Below are positions 25,394 through 33,744 of a DNA stretch of 64,000 nucleotides, piece by piece; within the stretch, counting starts at the first letter, position 1; each line of letters begins with the position of its first letter. This DNA comes from Mesonia phycicola. GTDB taxonomy: Bacteria; Bacteroidota; Bacteroidia; Flavobacteriales; Flavobacteriaceae. Where the stretch lies: assembly GCF_900141885.1 (NCBI RefSeq), contig NZ_FQYY01000010.1:1-64000 (forward strand). The letters are read 5' to 3'. Both the position numbers and the translations under genes were made by a program. The notes beneath the pieces were generated by a model that was given only the letters and a program-made list of their open reading frames with translations, had not been told where the DNA came from and did no database searches.

Positions 25394-26302
25394 ATGAAAA
25401 AATTACCATTTCTACTTATTTTACTTATTAGCAACTTTACTTTTAGTCAAATACAATCTGTTATTGTAAATAATAATACAAAAGAAGTAATTCCGTATGT
25501 AAATATTTGGGTAGAAAATGAAGATATTGGTACTACTTCTAATAATAACGGTGAATTTGAACTTAACATCAATAATTCTAAAACTATAATTTTTTCTGCC
25601 ATTGGTTTTGAGACTAAAAAAATAATTTCAGACTCTATTAAAAGCGTTATTACATTAAACCCTACAGTTACTCAACTAGAAGAAGTAATTATTCAAAATA
25701 AATTAGAAACAAAAGAAATTTCTATAGGAAAATTTAAAAAATCTAAAATTGATTTTTATTATTCTACGGGCAAAAAACCGTGGATTGTTGCTAGATTTTT
25801 TAAATATCAAGAAGCTTACAAAAACACACCTTTTCTTAATAAAATTAATGTTTTAACTAATAGTGATATCGATAATGCAAAATTCAATATCAGGCTCTAC
25901 AGTATAGATAGTAATGGTGAACCTGATGAATATATTTACCAGGAAAACATAATTGGCACTGCAGAAAAAGGAAAAAATATAACAGAAGTAGATGTTTCTA
26001 ATTTAAATATTCAGTTTCCAAAAGAAGGCTTTTTTGTTGCTATAGAGTGGTTAATAGTAGATGCCAATAAAAGAACGTATGAATACAATATGTACAATTC
26101 TGATGAAAAGAGAATTGGCTATTCTTATGAGCCAAGTATTGGAACTATCCCTTCTGAAACAAATGAAGATAATTGGATTTTCCACTTTGGTAAATGGAGA
26201 AAAAGAGAAAAAAATATTTCAACGCCTAAAAAAATTAATTATTCTAAAAGATACAGAGATAAATATAATTCTATTGCAGTAGAGCTTATTTTAACTAACT
26301 AG
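25394..26302 (+). CDS. exported protein with carboxypeptidase-regulatory-like domain
   Basis: 302 residues from ATG 25394 (MKKLPFLLILLISNFTFSQ); the frame open from 25328 only adds leader. The CarboxypepD_reg-like module is clear (IPYVNIWVENEDIGTTSNNNGEFELNIN.. IIFSAIGFETKKI), followed by EEVIIQN as in TonB-plug linkers, but no barrel follows. The C-terminal 180 residues share motif order with the gene at 18530 (GYSYEPSIG, FFVAIEWLIVD). Probably periplasmic or outer-membrane associated. A strong terminator follows. Confidence 0.75.
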   Translation: MKKLPFLLILLISNFTFSQIQSVIVNNNTKEVIPYVNIWVENEDIGTTSNNNGEFELNINNSKTIIFSAIGFETKKIISDSIKSVITLNPTVTQLEEVIIQNKLETKEISIGKFKKSKIDFYYSTGKKPWIVARFFKYQEAYKNTPFLNKINVLTNSDIDNAKFNIRLYSIDSNGEPDEYIYQENIIGTAEKGKNITEVDVSNLNIQFPKEGFFVAIEWLIVDANKRTYEYNMYNSDEKRIGYSYEPSIGTIPSETNEDNWIFHFGKWRKREKNISTPKKINYSKRYRDKYNSIAVELILTN

Positions 26303-26325
26303 AAATTAATATAATATACCTTCTC

Positions 26326-26367
26326 AATAGCTTTACTAAATAGTTTTTTAGTAAAGCTATTTTTTTA
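26326..26367 (+). terminator. rho-independent terminator
   Basis: AATAGCTTTACTAAA pairs with TTTAGTAAAGCTATT, then a run of Ts. One of the strongest hairpins in this region. Confidence 0.85.
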
Positions 26368-26517
26368 CAAATGTAATATCTGTAAAAATTTAGCATAGTT
26401 TTAAAACTTTTACAAAAATTCTACGTAAATATTTATGATTAGTAAGTAAAGCTAATATTTACCGACTATCTAACCTTATTACATAATTTTGTAAAAACTT
26501 AATCTGTTAAACAATTA

Positions 26518-27468
26518 ATGAAATATTTACCCCAACGTCTTTCTCTAAAAATTAAACATTACTTTTTTAATACTCTCTTATTTTTTTGTTTCTCTATTAC
26601 CATTGCACAAAATTCTACTTCTCCCCTACCTTTAATTATAGATGCAGATACAGCCAATGAGGTAGATGATTTATTTGCGATAGTAAGAGCTATTTTAGAA
26701 CCTAAATTCAATTTAATAGGTATAAGTTCTGCTCAATTTCATACTTCCCCTTTAGCTTCTAATAATTCGGTGAATGAAAGTCAGTTAATTAATAAAGATA
26801 TTATACAATTAATGAATGTAAAAGGTGTATCTCTACCTTTAGGTAGTAATAAACCTTTAATTGAATATGGTAAACCTGTTTCTTCGGAAGCTTCACGTTT
26901 TATTATTGAAACAGCTCATCAAATGGAGCAAAATCAGAAATTAAACATTGTAGTGTTAGGTTCTTGTACAAATATAGCTTCTGCCATTTTAGAAGATCCT
27001 ACAATTATCCCTAAAATAAAAATACATTACATAGGTTTTTGGCACACTCCTGCTACCAATATTTATAACAAAAAAGAGTTTAATTCTAGTAACGACCCAA
27101 TTGCTGTGGAAGTTTTACTAAACACAAAAAATCTAGATTTTAATGTAATGACGGCTACTACTAGTCAGCATTTAGTATTTACCAAAAACGAAGTAGATAC
27201 TTATTTAAAAGATAAAAAAGGGGTTGCACAGTACTTGGTAAATAGATGGGAAACTTATGATCGTTGGTGGACAAAAGAAGATCTTGAAAAAGAAAAATGG
27301 ATCATGTGGGATGTTGCTATAATAGAAGCTCTTGCACAACCAGAATGGTCTACCATAAAAGAGTTTACTACGCCTCCAGAAAATACACAGCGTAAAATTA
27401 ATATACATACCAATATTGATTCTGAAAAAATGAATATTGATTTTTGGAATACTTTAAAAACACTATAG
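26518..27468 (+). CDS. nucleoside hydrolase (exported)
   Basis: 316 residues: signal-like N-terminus (YFFNTLLFFCFSITIAQ) and the calcium-binding signature LIIDADTANEVDDLFAI, a variant of the DTDxGxDDA motif of inosine/uridine-preferring nucleoside hydrolases. Later family blocks NIVVLGSCTNIASAI and the second Asp region MWDVAIIEALAQPEW fit. It hydrolyses the N-glycosidic bond of ribonucleosides. First of four closely spaced genes (gaps of 12, 19 and 19 bases), with a sugar-kinase-like protein and a transporter, which suggests nucleoside salvage or catabolism. Confidence 0.82.
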   Translation: MKYLPQRLSLKIKHYFFNTLLFFCFSITIAQNSTSPLPLIIDADTANEVDDLFAIVRAILEPKFNLIGISSAQFHTSPLASNNSVNESQLINKDIIQLMNVKGVSLPLGSNKPLIEYGKPVSSEASRFIIETAHQMEQNQKLNIVVLGSCTNIASAILEDPTIIPKIKIHYIGFWHTPATNIYNKKEFNSSNDPIAVEVLLNTKNLDFNVMTATTSQHLVFTKNEVDTYLKDKKGVAQYLVNRWETYDRWWTKEDLEKEKWIMWDVAIIEALAQPEWSTIKEFTTPPENTQRKINIHTNIDSEKMNIDFWNTLKTL

Positions 27469-27480
27469 CCCCACATATTT

Positions 27481-28458
27481 ATGTTTATAGATCTACAAAG
27501 CCCTTTACATAAAGTTGAATCTTTTCTACATCAAATTGAATTTTTTAGCAATAAAAATGAAAAAATTACAGAAATAACCAAGCCAGGTGAAGGTAATATG
27601 AATGTGGTATTGAGAGTAAAAACTAATCTACGTTCATTTATTTTAAAGCAATCTCGCCCTTTTGTTCAAAAATATAAAGAGATAAAAGCTCCTATAGAGC
27701 GCATAGAAGTAGAACATCAATTTTATAAAGCTATAATAGCTAATAACACCTCATTAAATCAACATATACCTCAAGTTTTAAAATTTATTAAAGAGCATCA
27801 CCTTTTAATTTTAGAAGATTTAGGGAAGTGTGAAGATATGACTAGTTTATATTCTTCTTATAAAATAGAAAGAAATCAACTAAAATTACTTGTAAATATT
27901 GTTAGCAACATTCATAAAACCAAAGTGGCTAATAAATATCCTGAAAATAAAGAATTAAGAAAACTAAATCATCAGCATATATTTGAGCTTCCTTTTCTAG
28001 AAAATAATGGTTTTTCATTAAACAACGTGCAAGAAGGTTTAGAGAAACTTTCTATTCCTTATAAAAAAGATGAGTTACTAAAAGAGAAAATAAAAAAAAT
28101 AGGAGACAAATATTTATCCGAAGGAACTACACTTATACACGGAGATTTTTACCCAGGTAGTTGGATGTCTAAACAAGAAAATATTTACATAATTGACCCT
28201 GAATTTAGTTTTCTTGGTTTTGCAGAATTTGATTTAGGGGTATTAGCAGCACATTTTATTTTAATATCTAAAGATAAAGCTGTGATAGACACTATTGAAG
28301 ATTTTTATCCAACCACCATAGAGTCTGCCCTTTTAGCACAAGTAACGGGCATAGAAATTATGAGAAGGTTAATTGGTTTAGCGCAATTGCCTATTGTACT
28401 TACTCTTCAAGAAAAAGAAAATTTATTACAATTAGCTTATCAATTAATTATGAATTAA
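27481..28458 (+). CDS. aminoglycoside-phosphotransferase-fold kinase (methylthioribose-kinase-like)
   Basis: 325 residues. N-lobe GEGNMNVVLRVKTNLRSFILKQSRPFVQKYKEIKAPIERIEVEHQFYKAI has the glycine-rich loop and ATP-binding Lys in the KQ-motif. C-lobe LIHGDFYPGSWM is the catalytic HGDF loop and IIDPEFSFLGFAEFDLGVLAAH the metal-binding DPE segment. The 'GeGNmN.v.Rv' and 'KQ..P.v.Ky.e' wording follows 5-methylthioribose kinase most closely. Its position after a nucleoside hydrolase fits phosphorylation of a released pentose, but mtnA-type partners are not seen. Confidence 0.75.
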   Translation: MFIDLQSPLHKVESFLHQIEFFSNKNEKITEITKPGEGNMNVVLRVKTNLRSFILKQSRPFVQKYKEIKAPIERIEVEHQFYKAIIANNTSLNQHIPQVLKFIKEHHLLILEDLGKCEDMTSLYSSYKIERNQLKLLVNIVSNIHKTKVANKYPENKELRKLNHQHIFELPFLENNGFSLNNVQEGLEKLSIPYKKDELLKEKIKKIGDKYLSEGTTLIHGDFYPGSWMSKQENIYIIDPEFSFLGFAEFDLGVLAAHFILISKDKAVIDTIEDFYPTTIESALLAQVTGIEIMRRLIGLAQLPIVLTLQEKENLLQLAYQLIMN

Positions 28459-28477
28459 ACTCTACAACAATTTACAG

Positions 28478-28969
28478 GTGAACAAAGATTTATTAGCAAT
28501 AAAAACAAAGGTTTATGATTTACTAAACTTCAATTTTTCTGATTTTAAAGAAGAAGAAGAAAGTAAAGCATATGCTGCGTGTACATTTAAATTGAATAAT
28601 TGCTATGTTATTAGTAGAAATGGCAAAACTACTCCTAAAAAAAACGGCTACTTTGTTACTTTTTGGAAAAGAAATAAAGAAGGAAAAACACAAGCCTTTG
28701 ATCAACAAGATAAAGTAGATTTTTATATAGTAAATGTTAGAAATAAAAATGAAATAGCTCAATTTGTATTTCCTAAATCAATTTTAATAAAAAAGGGAAT
28801 TATTTCAACTCCCAAAAACAAAGGTAAAATGGGCTTTAGGGTTTACCCAAGTTGGTCTACTCTAAGTAGTAAACAAGCACTTCAAACTCAAAAATGGCAA
28901 TTAAATTATTTCTATAAAGTTAGCCAAGACATAGATTTAAATAAAGTTAAAGTATTATTCTGCAATTAG
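28478..28969 (+). CDS. MepB-family protein
   Basis: 163 residues starting at GTG 28478 (MNKDLLAIKTKVYDLLNF). It contains the MepB core YAACTFKLNNCYVISRNGKTTPKKNGYFVTFWKRNKEGKTQAFD and the end KMGFRVYPSWSTLSSKQALQTQKWQLNYF. MepB is named from a staphylococcal efflux operon and has no proven activity. Here it lies between a kinase-like gene and an MFS transporter in the same transcription unit. Confidence 0.85.
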   Translation: MNKDLLAIKTKVYDLLNFNFSDFKEEEESKAYAACTFKLNNCYVISRNGKTTPKKNGYFVTFWKRNKEGKTQAFDQQDKVDFYIVNVRNKNEIAQFVFPKSILIKKGIISTPKNKGKMGFRVYPSWSTLSSKQALQTQKWQLNYFYKVSQDIDLNKVKVLFCN

Positions 28970-28988
28970 TTATTTAACCAAACCATTT

Positions 28989-30161
28989 ATGAAGTATACT
29001 AGAAAAATACTACCAATTATTGTAATTTCTCAATTTTGTTGTACCTCATTATGGTTTGCAGGTAATGCAGTAATGAGTGATCTTATACTCAATTTTAATT
29101 TACAGAGTAATGCTCTAGGGCAATTAACCTCTGCTGTACAACTAGGTTTTATTTCTGGTACTTTACTTTTTGCCATCTTAACAATTGCAGATCGTTTTGC
29201 TCCATCTAGAGTATTTTTTACTTGTGCTCTAATAGGCGCTTTGTTTAATGCTGGTATTATATGGAATAATAATACTTTAACTACTCTACTTATTCTTCGT
29301 TTTTTTACAGGATTTTTCTTAGCAGGAATTTACCCTGTAGGCATGAAAATTGCTGCAGATTATTTTGAAAAAGGTTTAGGCAAATCTCTTAGTTTATTAG
29401 TAGCAGCACTAACAATTGGTACAGCTTTCCCTCATTTAACCAAAGAAATATCTAACTCACTCCCTTGGTATTATGTTATTTTATTCACGTCTTTTTTAGC
29501 TATTCTCGGCGGATTTTTAATGTTTTTTCTAGTACCAAATGGCCCTTTTAGAAAAGAAGCGCAACAGGTAAAGTTATTTGCTTTTCTTGATGTTTTTAAA
29601 AATAGAAAATTTCGCTCTATTGCATTTGGTTATTTTGGCCATATGTGGGAGTTATATGCTTTTTGGGCATTTATTCCTCTTATTTTAAATACCTATAAAA
29701 GCTTTCATTCCCACGCTACTTTTAATATTCCGTTATGGTCTTTTTTAATTATAGCTGCAGGATGTTTAGGCTGTATTGTTTGTGGTACACTAACAAAATA
29801 TATAAAAACCAAAAAAATGACAAGTATAATATTACTATTGTCTTGTATTTGTTGTTTAATTTCCCCTATAATGTTTAGTACAAACTCTTCCTCTTTATTT
29901 CTTAGTTTTCTACTTTTTTGGGGTATGGTGGTAGTTGCAGACTCTCCTCTATTTTCTACATTAGCTGCCAAAAATACTTCTGCAGAATTAACAGGTACCG
30001 CACTTACAATTATAAACTCTATTGGGTTTTTGGTAACTATTTTAAGTATACAACTATTAAGTTTTTTACAAAATAATTATAACCCAACTATTGTTTATGT
30101 GGTTTTAGCAATAGGTCCCATTTTGGGTTTAATAGCTTTAAATAAAAAAGCTACACAATAA
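28989..30161 (+). CDS. MFS transporter
   Basis: 390 residues with 12 predicted membrane helices, a standard MFS layout. The first half has GQLTSAVQLGFISGTLLFAILTIADRFAPSRVFF (motif-A-like loop between helices 2 and 3, with D-R in place of the canonical GxLaDrxGrr) and FTGFFLAGIYPVGMKIAADYF. The second half repeats with LIIAAGCLGCIVCGTLTKYIKTKKMTS. Substrate unknown; operon position after nucleoside hydrolase and kinase suggests a nucleoside, sugar or related export/import role. Confidence 0.85.
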   Translation: MKYTRKILPIIVISQFCCTSLWFAGNAVMSDLILNFNLQSNALGQLTSAVQLGFISGTLLFAILTIADRFAPSRVFFTCALIGALFNAGIIWNNNTLTTLLILRFFTGFFLAGIYPVGMKIAADYFEKGLGKSLSLLVAALTIGTAFPHLTKEISNSLPWYYVILFTSFLAILGGFLMFFLVPNGPFRKEAQQVKLFAFLDVFKNRKFRSIAFGYFGHMWELYAFWAFIPLILNTYKSFHSHATFNIPLWSFLIIAAGCLGCIVCGTLTKYIKTKKMTSIILLLSCICCLISPIMFSTNSSSLFLSFLLFWGMVVVADSPLFSTLAAKNTSAELTGTALTIINSIGFLVTILSIQLLSFLQNNYNPTIVYVVLAIGPILGLIALNKKATQ

Positions 30162-30200
30162 CTTAAAAGTATATGTGCTTTTTCTTATCAATTTATAATA

Positions 30201-30246
30201 TCACGGAATACAGTTAAAGAATATCCGTTTGATAAAGCCAAATTTG
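30201..30246 (+). promoter_or_regulatory. regulon promoter: 16-bp palindrome, 22-nt spacer, -7 box (site 1)
   Basis: TCACGGAATACAGTTA (30201-30216), exactly 22 nt, then CAAATTTG (30239-30246), a TAnnTTTG-like -7 box. It lies 21 bases upstream of the gene at 30268. Same geometry as 11 other sites in this window. Confidence 0.8.
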
Positions 30247-30267
30247 TATTAAACAAAAGATACAAAG

Positions 30268-30957
30268 ATGGATTTTAAAACAATGTTACAATTACCGGTA
30301 TTAGATACTAAAACCGTGATAAACGTACTTCAAGAAATTGCAGATATAGAAAGAAACGAAGAAAGACCTCAAATGCCTCAAGTAAGCATAACCACTTCTT
30401 CTAGCAGTGCAAATGGTTTTTTTGTGAATTACGACTCAGATAAGCATACTATTTTATTATGTGATATGTATGACCGCAAGGCACAATTTCAATATATAGA
30501 AGTACATTCTGTTGCTTCAATTACTGTAAGTAACATTAATAAATACAGCTATTTATTATCAGACGGAAATATTCCTTTTGTTCCTGAAGATGATGAGATA
30601 CCAACAGTACTTCAGCTTAAAAAAGATATCAAAGCATTAGAAGAGGAAGTAAAGGCAAATTTAGAAAAAGGATTTTCTATAGCTTTTAACTATAACGGTA
30701 CTCCTGAAGCTATAGATAAATTTTACGCTTCTAAAGTGATAAAATTATTACAAAAAACATTATCTAACATAGCAGCAGATAATTTAGCAAAAACAGCGTT
30801 TACAGATACTATAACTACTGTTAACTTCTGCTTAGGCTTAGAAAACAAAACCGTTCAAGAAAAAGAAGTTATCACAATAACTATTGATACTTCTAAAGGA
30901 TTAAAGAGTTTCCCAAAAGAAAAGCAATTACAAGAACAAATAGAAAAAGGTTTATAA
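30268..30957 (+). CDS. hypothetical cytosolic protein of the 12-site regulon
   Basis: 229 residues without signal peptide or membrane segment. The N-terminal half has alternating strands (QVSITTSSSSANGFFVNYDSDKHTILLCDMYDRKAQFQYIEVHSVASITVSN) and the C-terminal half is helical and charged (VLQLKKDIKALEEEVKANLEKGF). I do not recognise a family. It is preceded by regulon site 1 and followed after 16 bases by the Hcp/TssD-like gene, with which it is probably co-transcribed. A helper or adaptor for that tube-like protein is possible but only inference. Confidence 0.7.
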   Translation: MDFKTMLQLPVLDTKTVINVLQEIADIERNEERPQMPQVSITTSSSSANGFFVNYDSDKHTILLCDMYDRKAQFQYIEVHSVASITVSNINKYSYLLSDGNIPFVPEDDEIPTVLQLKKDIKALEEEVKANLEKGFSIAFNYNGTPEAIDKFYASKVIKLLQKTLSNIAADNLAKTAFTDTITTVNFCLGLENKTVQEKEVITITIDTSKGLKSFPKEKQLQEQIEKGL

Positions 30958-30973
30958 ATTTAAAACATATATT

Positions 30974-31366
30974 ATGCAAGATTCTAACGTAGTAAGTAAA
31001 ATTGAATTAATAATTAGAAAAGATAATAACGCTGAAAAAAAAGTTGTTTTAAGTCAATGTGATTATAATTTTAATAAAGATTTTTATTCAGAAGAAAAAA
31101 ACCCGATAGATATTAATTTCTCCGGAACTACTAAAATGATGAATGATTCTTTATTTATAGAGTGGCTTGCTAACACAGAAGCAGAATGGTCTGGTAGTGC
31201 AAAAGTATTTCATAGAGATCAAGAAGAAGCTTCTATTTCTTTAGAATTTGATAAATCTTTTGTAGTAAGCTTTAGCCAATCATTTTCTGAGTATAACTCT
31301 CATAATGATGCCTACTTTACTGTTATTCTTAAAGGTGTTTCTTTTAATAACATAAAATTGAATTAA
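30974..31366 (+). CDS. Hcp/TssD-like protein (Bacteroidota type VI tube family)
   Basis: 130 residues. The pattern KIELIIRKDNNAEKKVVLSQCDYNFNKD, GTTKMMNDSLFIEWLANTEAEWSGSAKVFHRDQEEASISLEFDKSFVVSFSQSF and FTVILKGVSFNNIKLN follows the Bacteroidota TssD/Hcp family (beta-barrel with central helix, 'l.eWl' helix start, 'G.i.f...d....l.i.F..a.c...s..f'). Length matches. No other type VI structural gene is visible in the window, so this is an orphan or accessory tube-like protein; a specialised member of the 30-64 kb regulon. Confidence 0.6.
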   Translation: MQDSNVVSKIELIIRKDNNAEKKVVLSQCDYNFNKDFYSEEKNPIDINFSGTTKMMNDSLFIEWLANTEAEWSGSAKVFHRDQEEASISLEFDKSFVVSFSQSFSEYNSHNDAYFTVILKGVSFNNIKLN

Positions 31367-31402
31367 AAAAACATCTTTTATTACAGCAAAGCATACAATA
31401 GT

Positions 31403-31438
31403 AAAAACCTTTAAGATAGTTTCTTAAAGGTTTTTTTA
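31403..31438 (+). terminator. rho-independent terminator
   Basis: AAAACCTTTAAGA and TCTTAAAGGTTTTTTT pair around TAGTT. Ends the 30268-31366 transcription unit. Confidence 0.8.
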
Positions 31439-31521
31439 TGAATATTACTTCTGTTTTAGTGTACAAAAAAAGGGAAAAACCACAGTAGCTTCTCCCCTAT
31501 TTTTTTATTACAATTATATTA

Positions 31522-31917
31522 CTATAAATTGTTTTCTAAATATTCACGTATTACTAAATCTGTATAATAACCGCTGTGATGACCACCCCAACAAGCCGTT
31601 AAAGAAAATACTCCATTCTCTAATTTAAGATCTTTCTTAGCTTCTGCATCTTCATTTGGTATACAAAAAACCTCTATTGAGTTTACGCTTTCTTGTATAG
31701 CCTCTTGCCCCATATCGTCTTTACAAACCTCTTTTAATCCGTCTGTAAGACGTTGTAAACACACACTTGGCACAAACTTTATAAAATCTAACTCAAAAGT
31801 ATCCCAATTAATGTTGATAGGTAACTCTTTTCCTACAATTTCATTAATTTCTTTTTGGTAATCTCCTAAATATTGTTCTTCTATAGATTTTGCTGCTCTT
31901 TTCTCTTGTAAGCCCAT
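31522..31917 (-). CDS. hypothetical protein of the 12-site regulon
   Basis: 131 residues from ATG 31917 (MGLQEKRAAKSIEEQYLGDYQKEINEIVGKELPININWDTFE). The longer frame to 32001 would run through its own promoter, so it is rejected. Charged, cytosolic; conserved-looking C-terminus VFSLTACWGGHHSGYYTDLVIREYLENNL. Family not recognised. It is transcribed away from the lipoprotein gene at 32064, each with its own regulon site in the shared intergenic region. Confidence 0.72.
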   Translation of the reverse strand: MGLQEKRAAKSIEEQYLGDYQKEINEIVGKELPININWDTFELDFIKFVPSVCLQRLTDGLKEVCKDDMGQEAIQESVNSIEVFCIPNEDAEAKKDLKLENGVFSLTACWGGHHSGYYTDLVIREYLENNL

Positions 31918-31941
31918 AATTTTATTTTTTAGTTTATAAAT

Positions 31942-31987
31942 CAAAAATATATTTCTCTTACCACAGTTAAGCAACACTATTAAGTGA
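31942..31987 (-). promoter_or_regulatory. regulon promoter (site 3, minus strand)
   Basis: Reading leftward: TCACTTAATAGTGTTG (31987-31972), 22 nt, then TATTTTTG (31949-31942). The palindrome is the weakest of the twelve (10 of 16 match the consensus), but spacing to the -7 box is exact and it fits the start at 31917. Confidence 0.65.
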
Positions 31988-31997
31988 ATATAAAAAC

Positions 31998-32043
31998 TCA
32001 CTGAATTCCGTGAGCGTTAAAAAAGGTTATAGTTTTAAATTTA
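31998..32043 (+). promoter_or_regulatory. regulon promoter (site 2)
   Basis: TCACTGAATTCCGTGA (31998-32013) is palindromic except for one base pair. After 22 nt comes TAAATTTA (32036-32043), 7 of 8 to TAnnTTTG. It serves the lipoprotein gene starting at 32064. Confidence 0.82.
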
Positions 32044-32063
32044 CTTTTTATATACATTTTTTT

Positions 32064-33053
32064 ATGAAAACTATTCTAATTGTTGGCTCTTGCCTTTTAC
32101 TTATTTTATTTCTTTTTACCAATTGCGCGCAAATAGCTGGTGGAATATCTAAAAAAAAAGCAGCTAAAAATATAGATGAATTTTTAAAGAAAGAATACAA
32201 AGGTAAACTTGCATATAAAAATTTGAGTAGAGCATTTAACACCGCTACAATGAACCCTAATTCATTTTTTATTCACGTCTACAATAAAAAAAATCCAGAA
32301 ATAGAATTTTATACCTACATAGATGCAAAAAAAATTGTGACTAACAAATATGCTACTTCTTATAAAATTAAATTGGAAGAGCAATACCAAAGAATTGTAG
32401 AATATTATAACACAGAACAAAAAGTAATAACAGAATTTAGTAATGATACTTTATCTGTAGACTTTTTAGATAACGAAATAATTGCTTTAAATTTTAATTA
32501 TGAAATTAACGCTGAAGAATTAAAAACCTTTTGCACTAAATTTTTAAATAGATTAAATGAATCTTATGAAATTTTACACAATGGTACCTCACGTAAACTA
32601 CTTGTAAAAACACCTAATTTTAATGATGGATTAGTATCTATTCCTTTACAAATAGAAGAACAACAACAGTGGTCTATAGGTTATTATTTTTTAGCAGAAA
32701 ACTTAGTTAATGCTGAAGCTTTTAAAACAAAAATTGAAAGTAATATACAAGCTAAACTAGACCAACATTACCCATATTACAAAATAAATGAATATAAAAA
32801 AGTGTTTTTAGACAAATCATCTTTATCTAAAGGTGCTTGGGTACAATATTTATTAGATACAAGAATTAATAATGAAGAAAATGAAAAATACGAAAATCCG
32901 CTAGTGGGAATTTATATAGTGTATTTTGATTTTGAAACAAACTTTATTTATCGAGGAGAAATGCTTACTGAAAATAATGGTGTAATTTCTTATGAAGAAG
33001 AAATAAACAAAATTAAAAAAGCCTTAAATGAAGAAGGCATTGTAACAGAATAG
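32064..33053 (+). CDS. hypothetical lipoprotein of the 12-site regulon
   Basis: 329 residues from ATG 32064 (MKTILIVGSCLLLILFLFTNC, lipobox with Cys near residue 21). A start at 32010 would lie within the regulatory palindrome. The body is rich in Lys/Glu/Tyr/Asn with no known domain (VEYYNTEQKVITEFSNDTLSVDFLDNEIIALNFNYEIN, KGAWVQYLLDTRINNEENEKYENPLVGIYIVYFDFE). It is the only clearly envelope-anchored effector candidate in the regulon. Confidence 0.75.
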   Translation: MKTILIVGSCLLLILFLFTNCAQIAGGISKKKAAKNIDEFLKKEYKGKLAYKNLSRAFNTATMNPNSFFIHVYNKKNPEIEFYTYIDAKKIVTNKYATSYKIKLEEQYQRIVEYYNTEQKVITEFSNDTLSVDFLDNEIIALNFNYEINAEELKTFCTKFLNRLNESYEILHNGTSRKLLVKTPNFNDGLVSIPLQIEEQQQWSIGYYFLAENLVNAEAFKTKIESNIQAKLDQHYPYYKINEYKKVFLDKSSLSKGAWVQYLLDTRINNEENEKYENPLVGIYIVYFDFETNFIYRGEMLTENNGVISYEEEINKIKKALNEEGIVTE

Positions 33054-33102
33054 CTAATTAAAACGGATTATAACATTATGCTTCCCCCGTTTTAATGTTA
33101 AT

Positions 33103-33738
33103 CTAATCAAACAAGCCAGATTCTATGGCAAATTTCACGGCTCCTGTAGTTGTTTTAGAGCCTGTTTTTAAAAGAATATTTTTTCTATGCGTTTCTACAG
33201 TGTTTACAGAAATAAATAACTTTTCAGATATTTCTTTAGAAGTTAGCTCTTCACCTAAAAGCTCTAAAACTTGCTTTTCTCTTGGAGAAAGTTCTATGTT
33301 TTTATACTTTTTACGTTCAAAAACACTCTCCATATAACGCTGTTTAATTAACTCAGAGAAGTATTGTTCGTCATTTAAAACCGTTCTTACTGCTTTTTGT
33401 AACTCTTCTTTACTTGTAAATTTTGGTACAAAACCATCTGCTCCTTTTTGTATAACTTTATGCACAGTTCTGTGGTTATCTAGCATACTTAACATAATAA
33501 TTTTTACGCCATTATGTTTCTTTTTAATTTCTGTAAGCAACTCTATACCATCCATTTTAGGCATACTAATATCACTTATAATTAAATGAATTTCAAACTG
33601 ATTTAATAGTCTAACTACCTGCTTCCCTTCTGTAGCTAAATGAACTTCATTAATCTCTTCCATATCACTTAAAATAGTATTAATACCTTCAAGAAACATT
33701 AAGTGATCGTCTGCTATAATTATATTTATCTTTTTCAT
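33103..33738 (-). CDS. NarL/LuxR-type response regulator
   Basis: 211 residues. Receiver domain INIIIADDHLMFLEGINTILSD .. LIISDISMPKMDGIELL (phospho-acceptor Asp in ISD near residue 56) with the conserved Lys region in GADGFVPKFTSKEEL. C-terminal LuxR HTH: IELSPREKQVLELLGEELTSKEISEKLFISVNTVETHRKNILLKTGSKT. Six bases downstream of the histidine kinase gene. It is the last gene of the operon beginning at 42232, whose promoter carries a regulon palindrome. LuxR-type dimers bind 16-18 bp palindromes, so this is the prime candidate for the regulon's activator. Confidence 0.92.
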   Translation of the reverse strand: MKKINIIIADDHLMFLEGINTILSDMEEINEVHLATEGKQVVRLLNQFEIHLIISDISMPKMDGIELLTEIKKKHNGVKIIMLSMLDNHRTVHKVIQKGADGFVPKFTSKEELQKAVRTVLNDEQYFSELIKQRYMESVFERKKYKNIELSPREKQVLELLGEELTSKEISEKLFISVNTVETHRKNILLKTGSKTTTGAVKFAIESGLFD

Positions 33739-33744
33739 AAGCTA

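Noticed and set aside
28523-28762. Minus-strand ORF of 79 codons within the MepB gene, and similar shadow ORFs elsewhere
   Set aside because: They lie wholly within well-supported genes on the opposite strand and have composition typical of reverse-complement reading.
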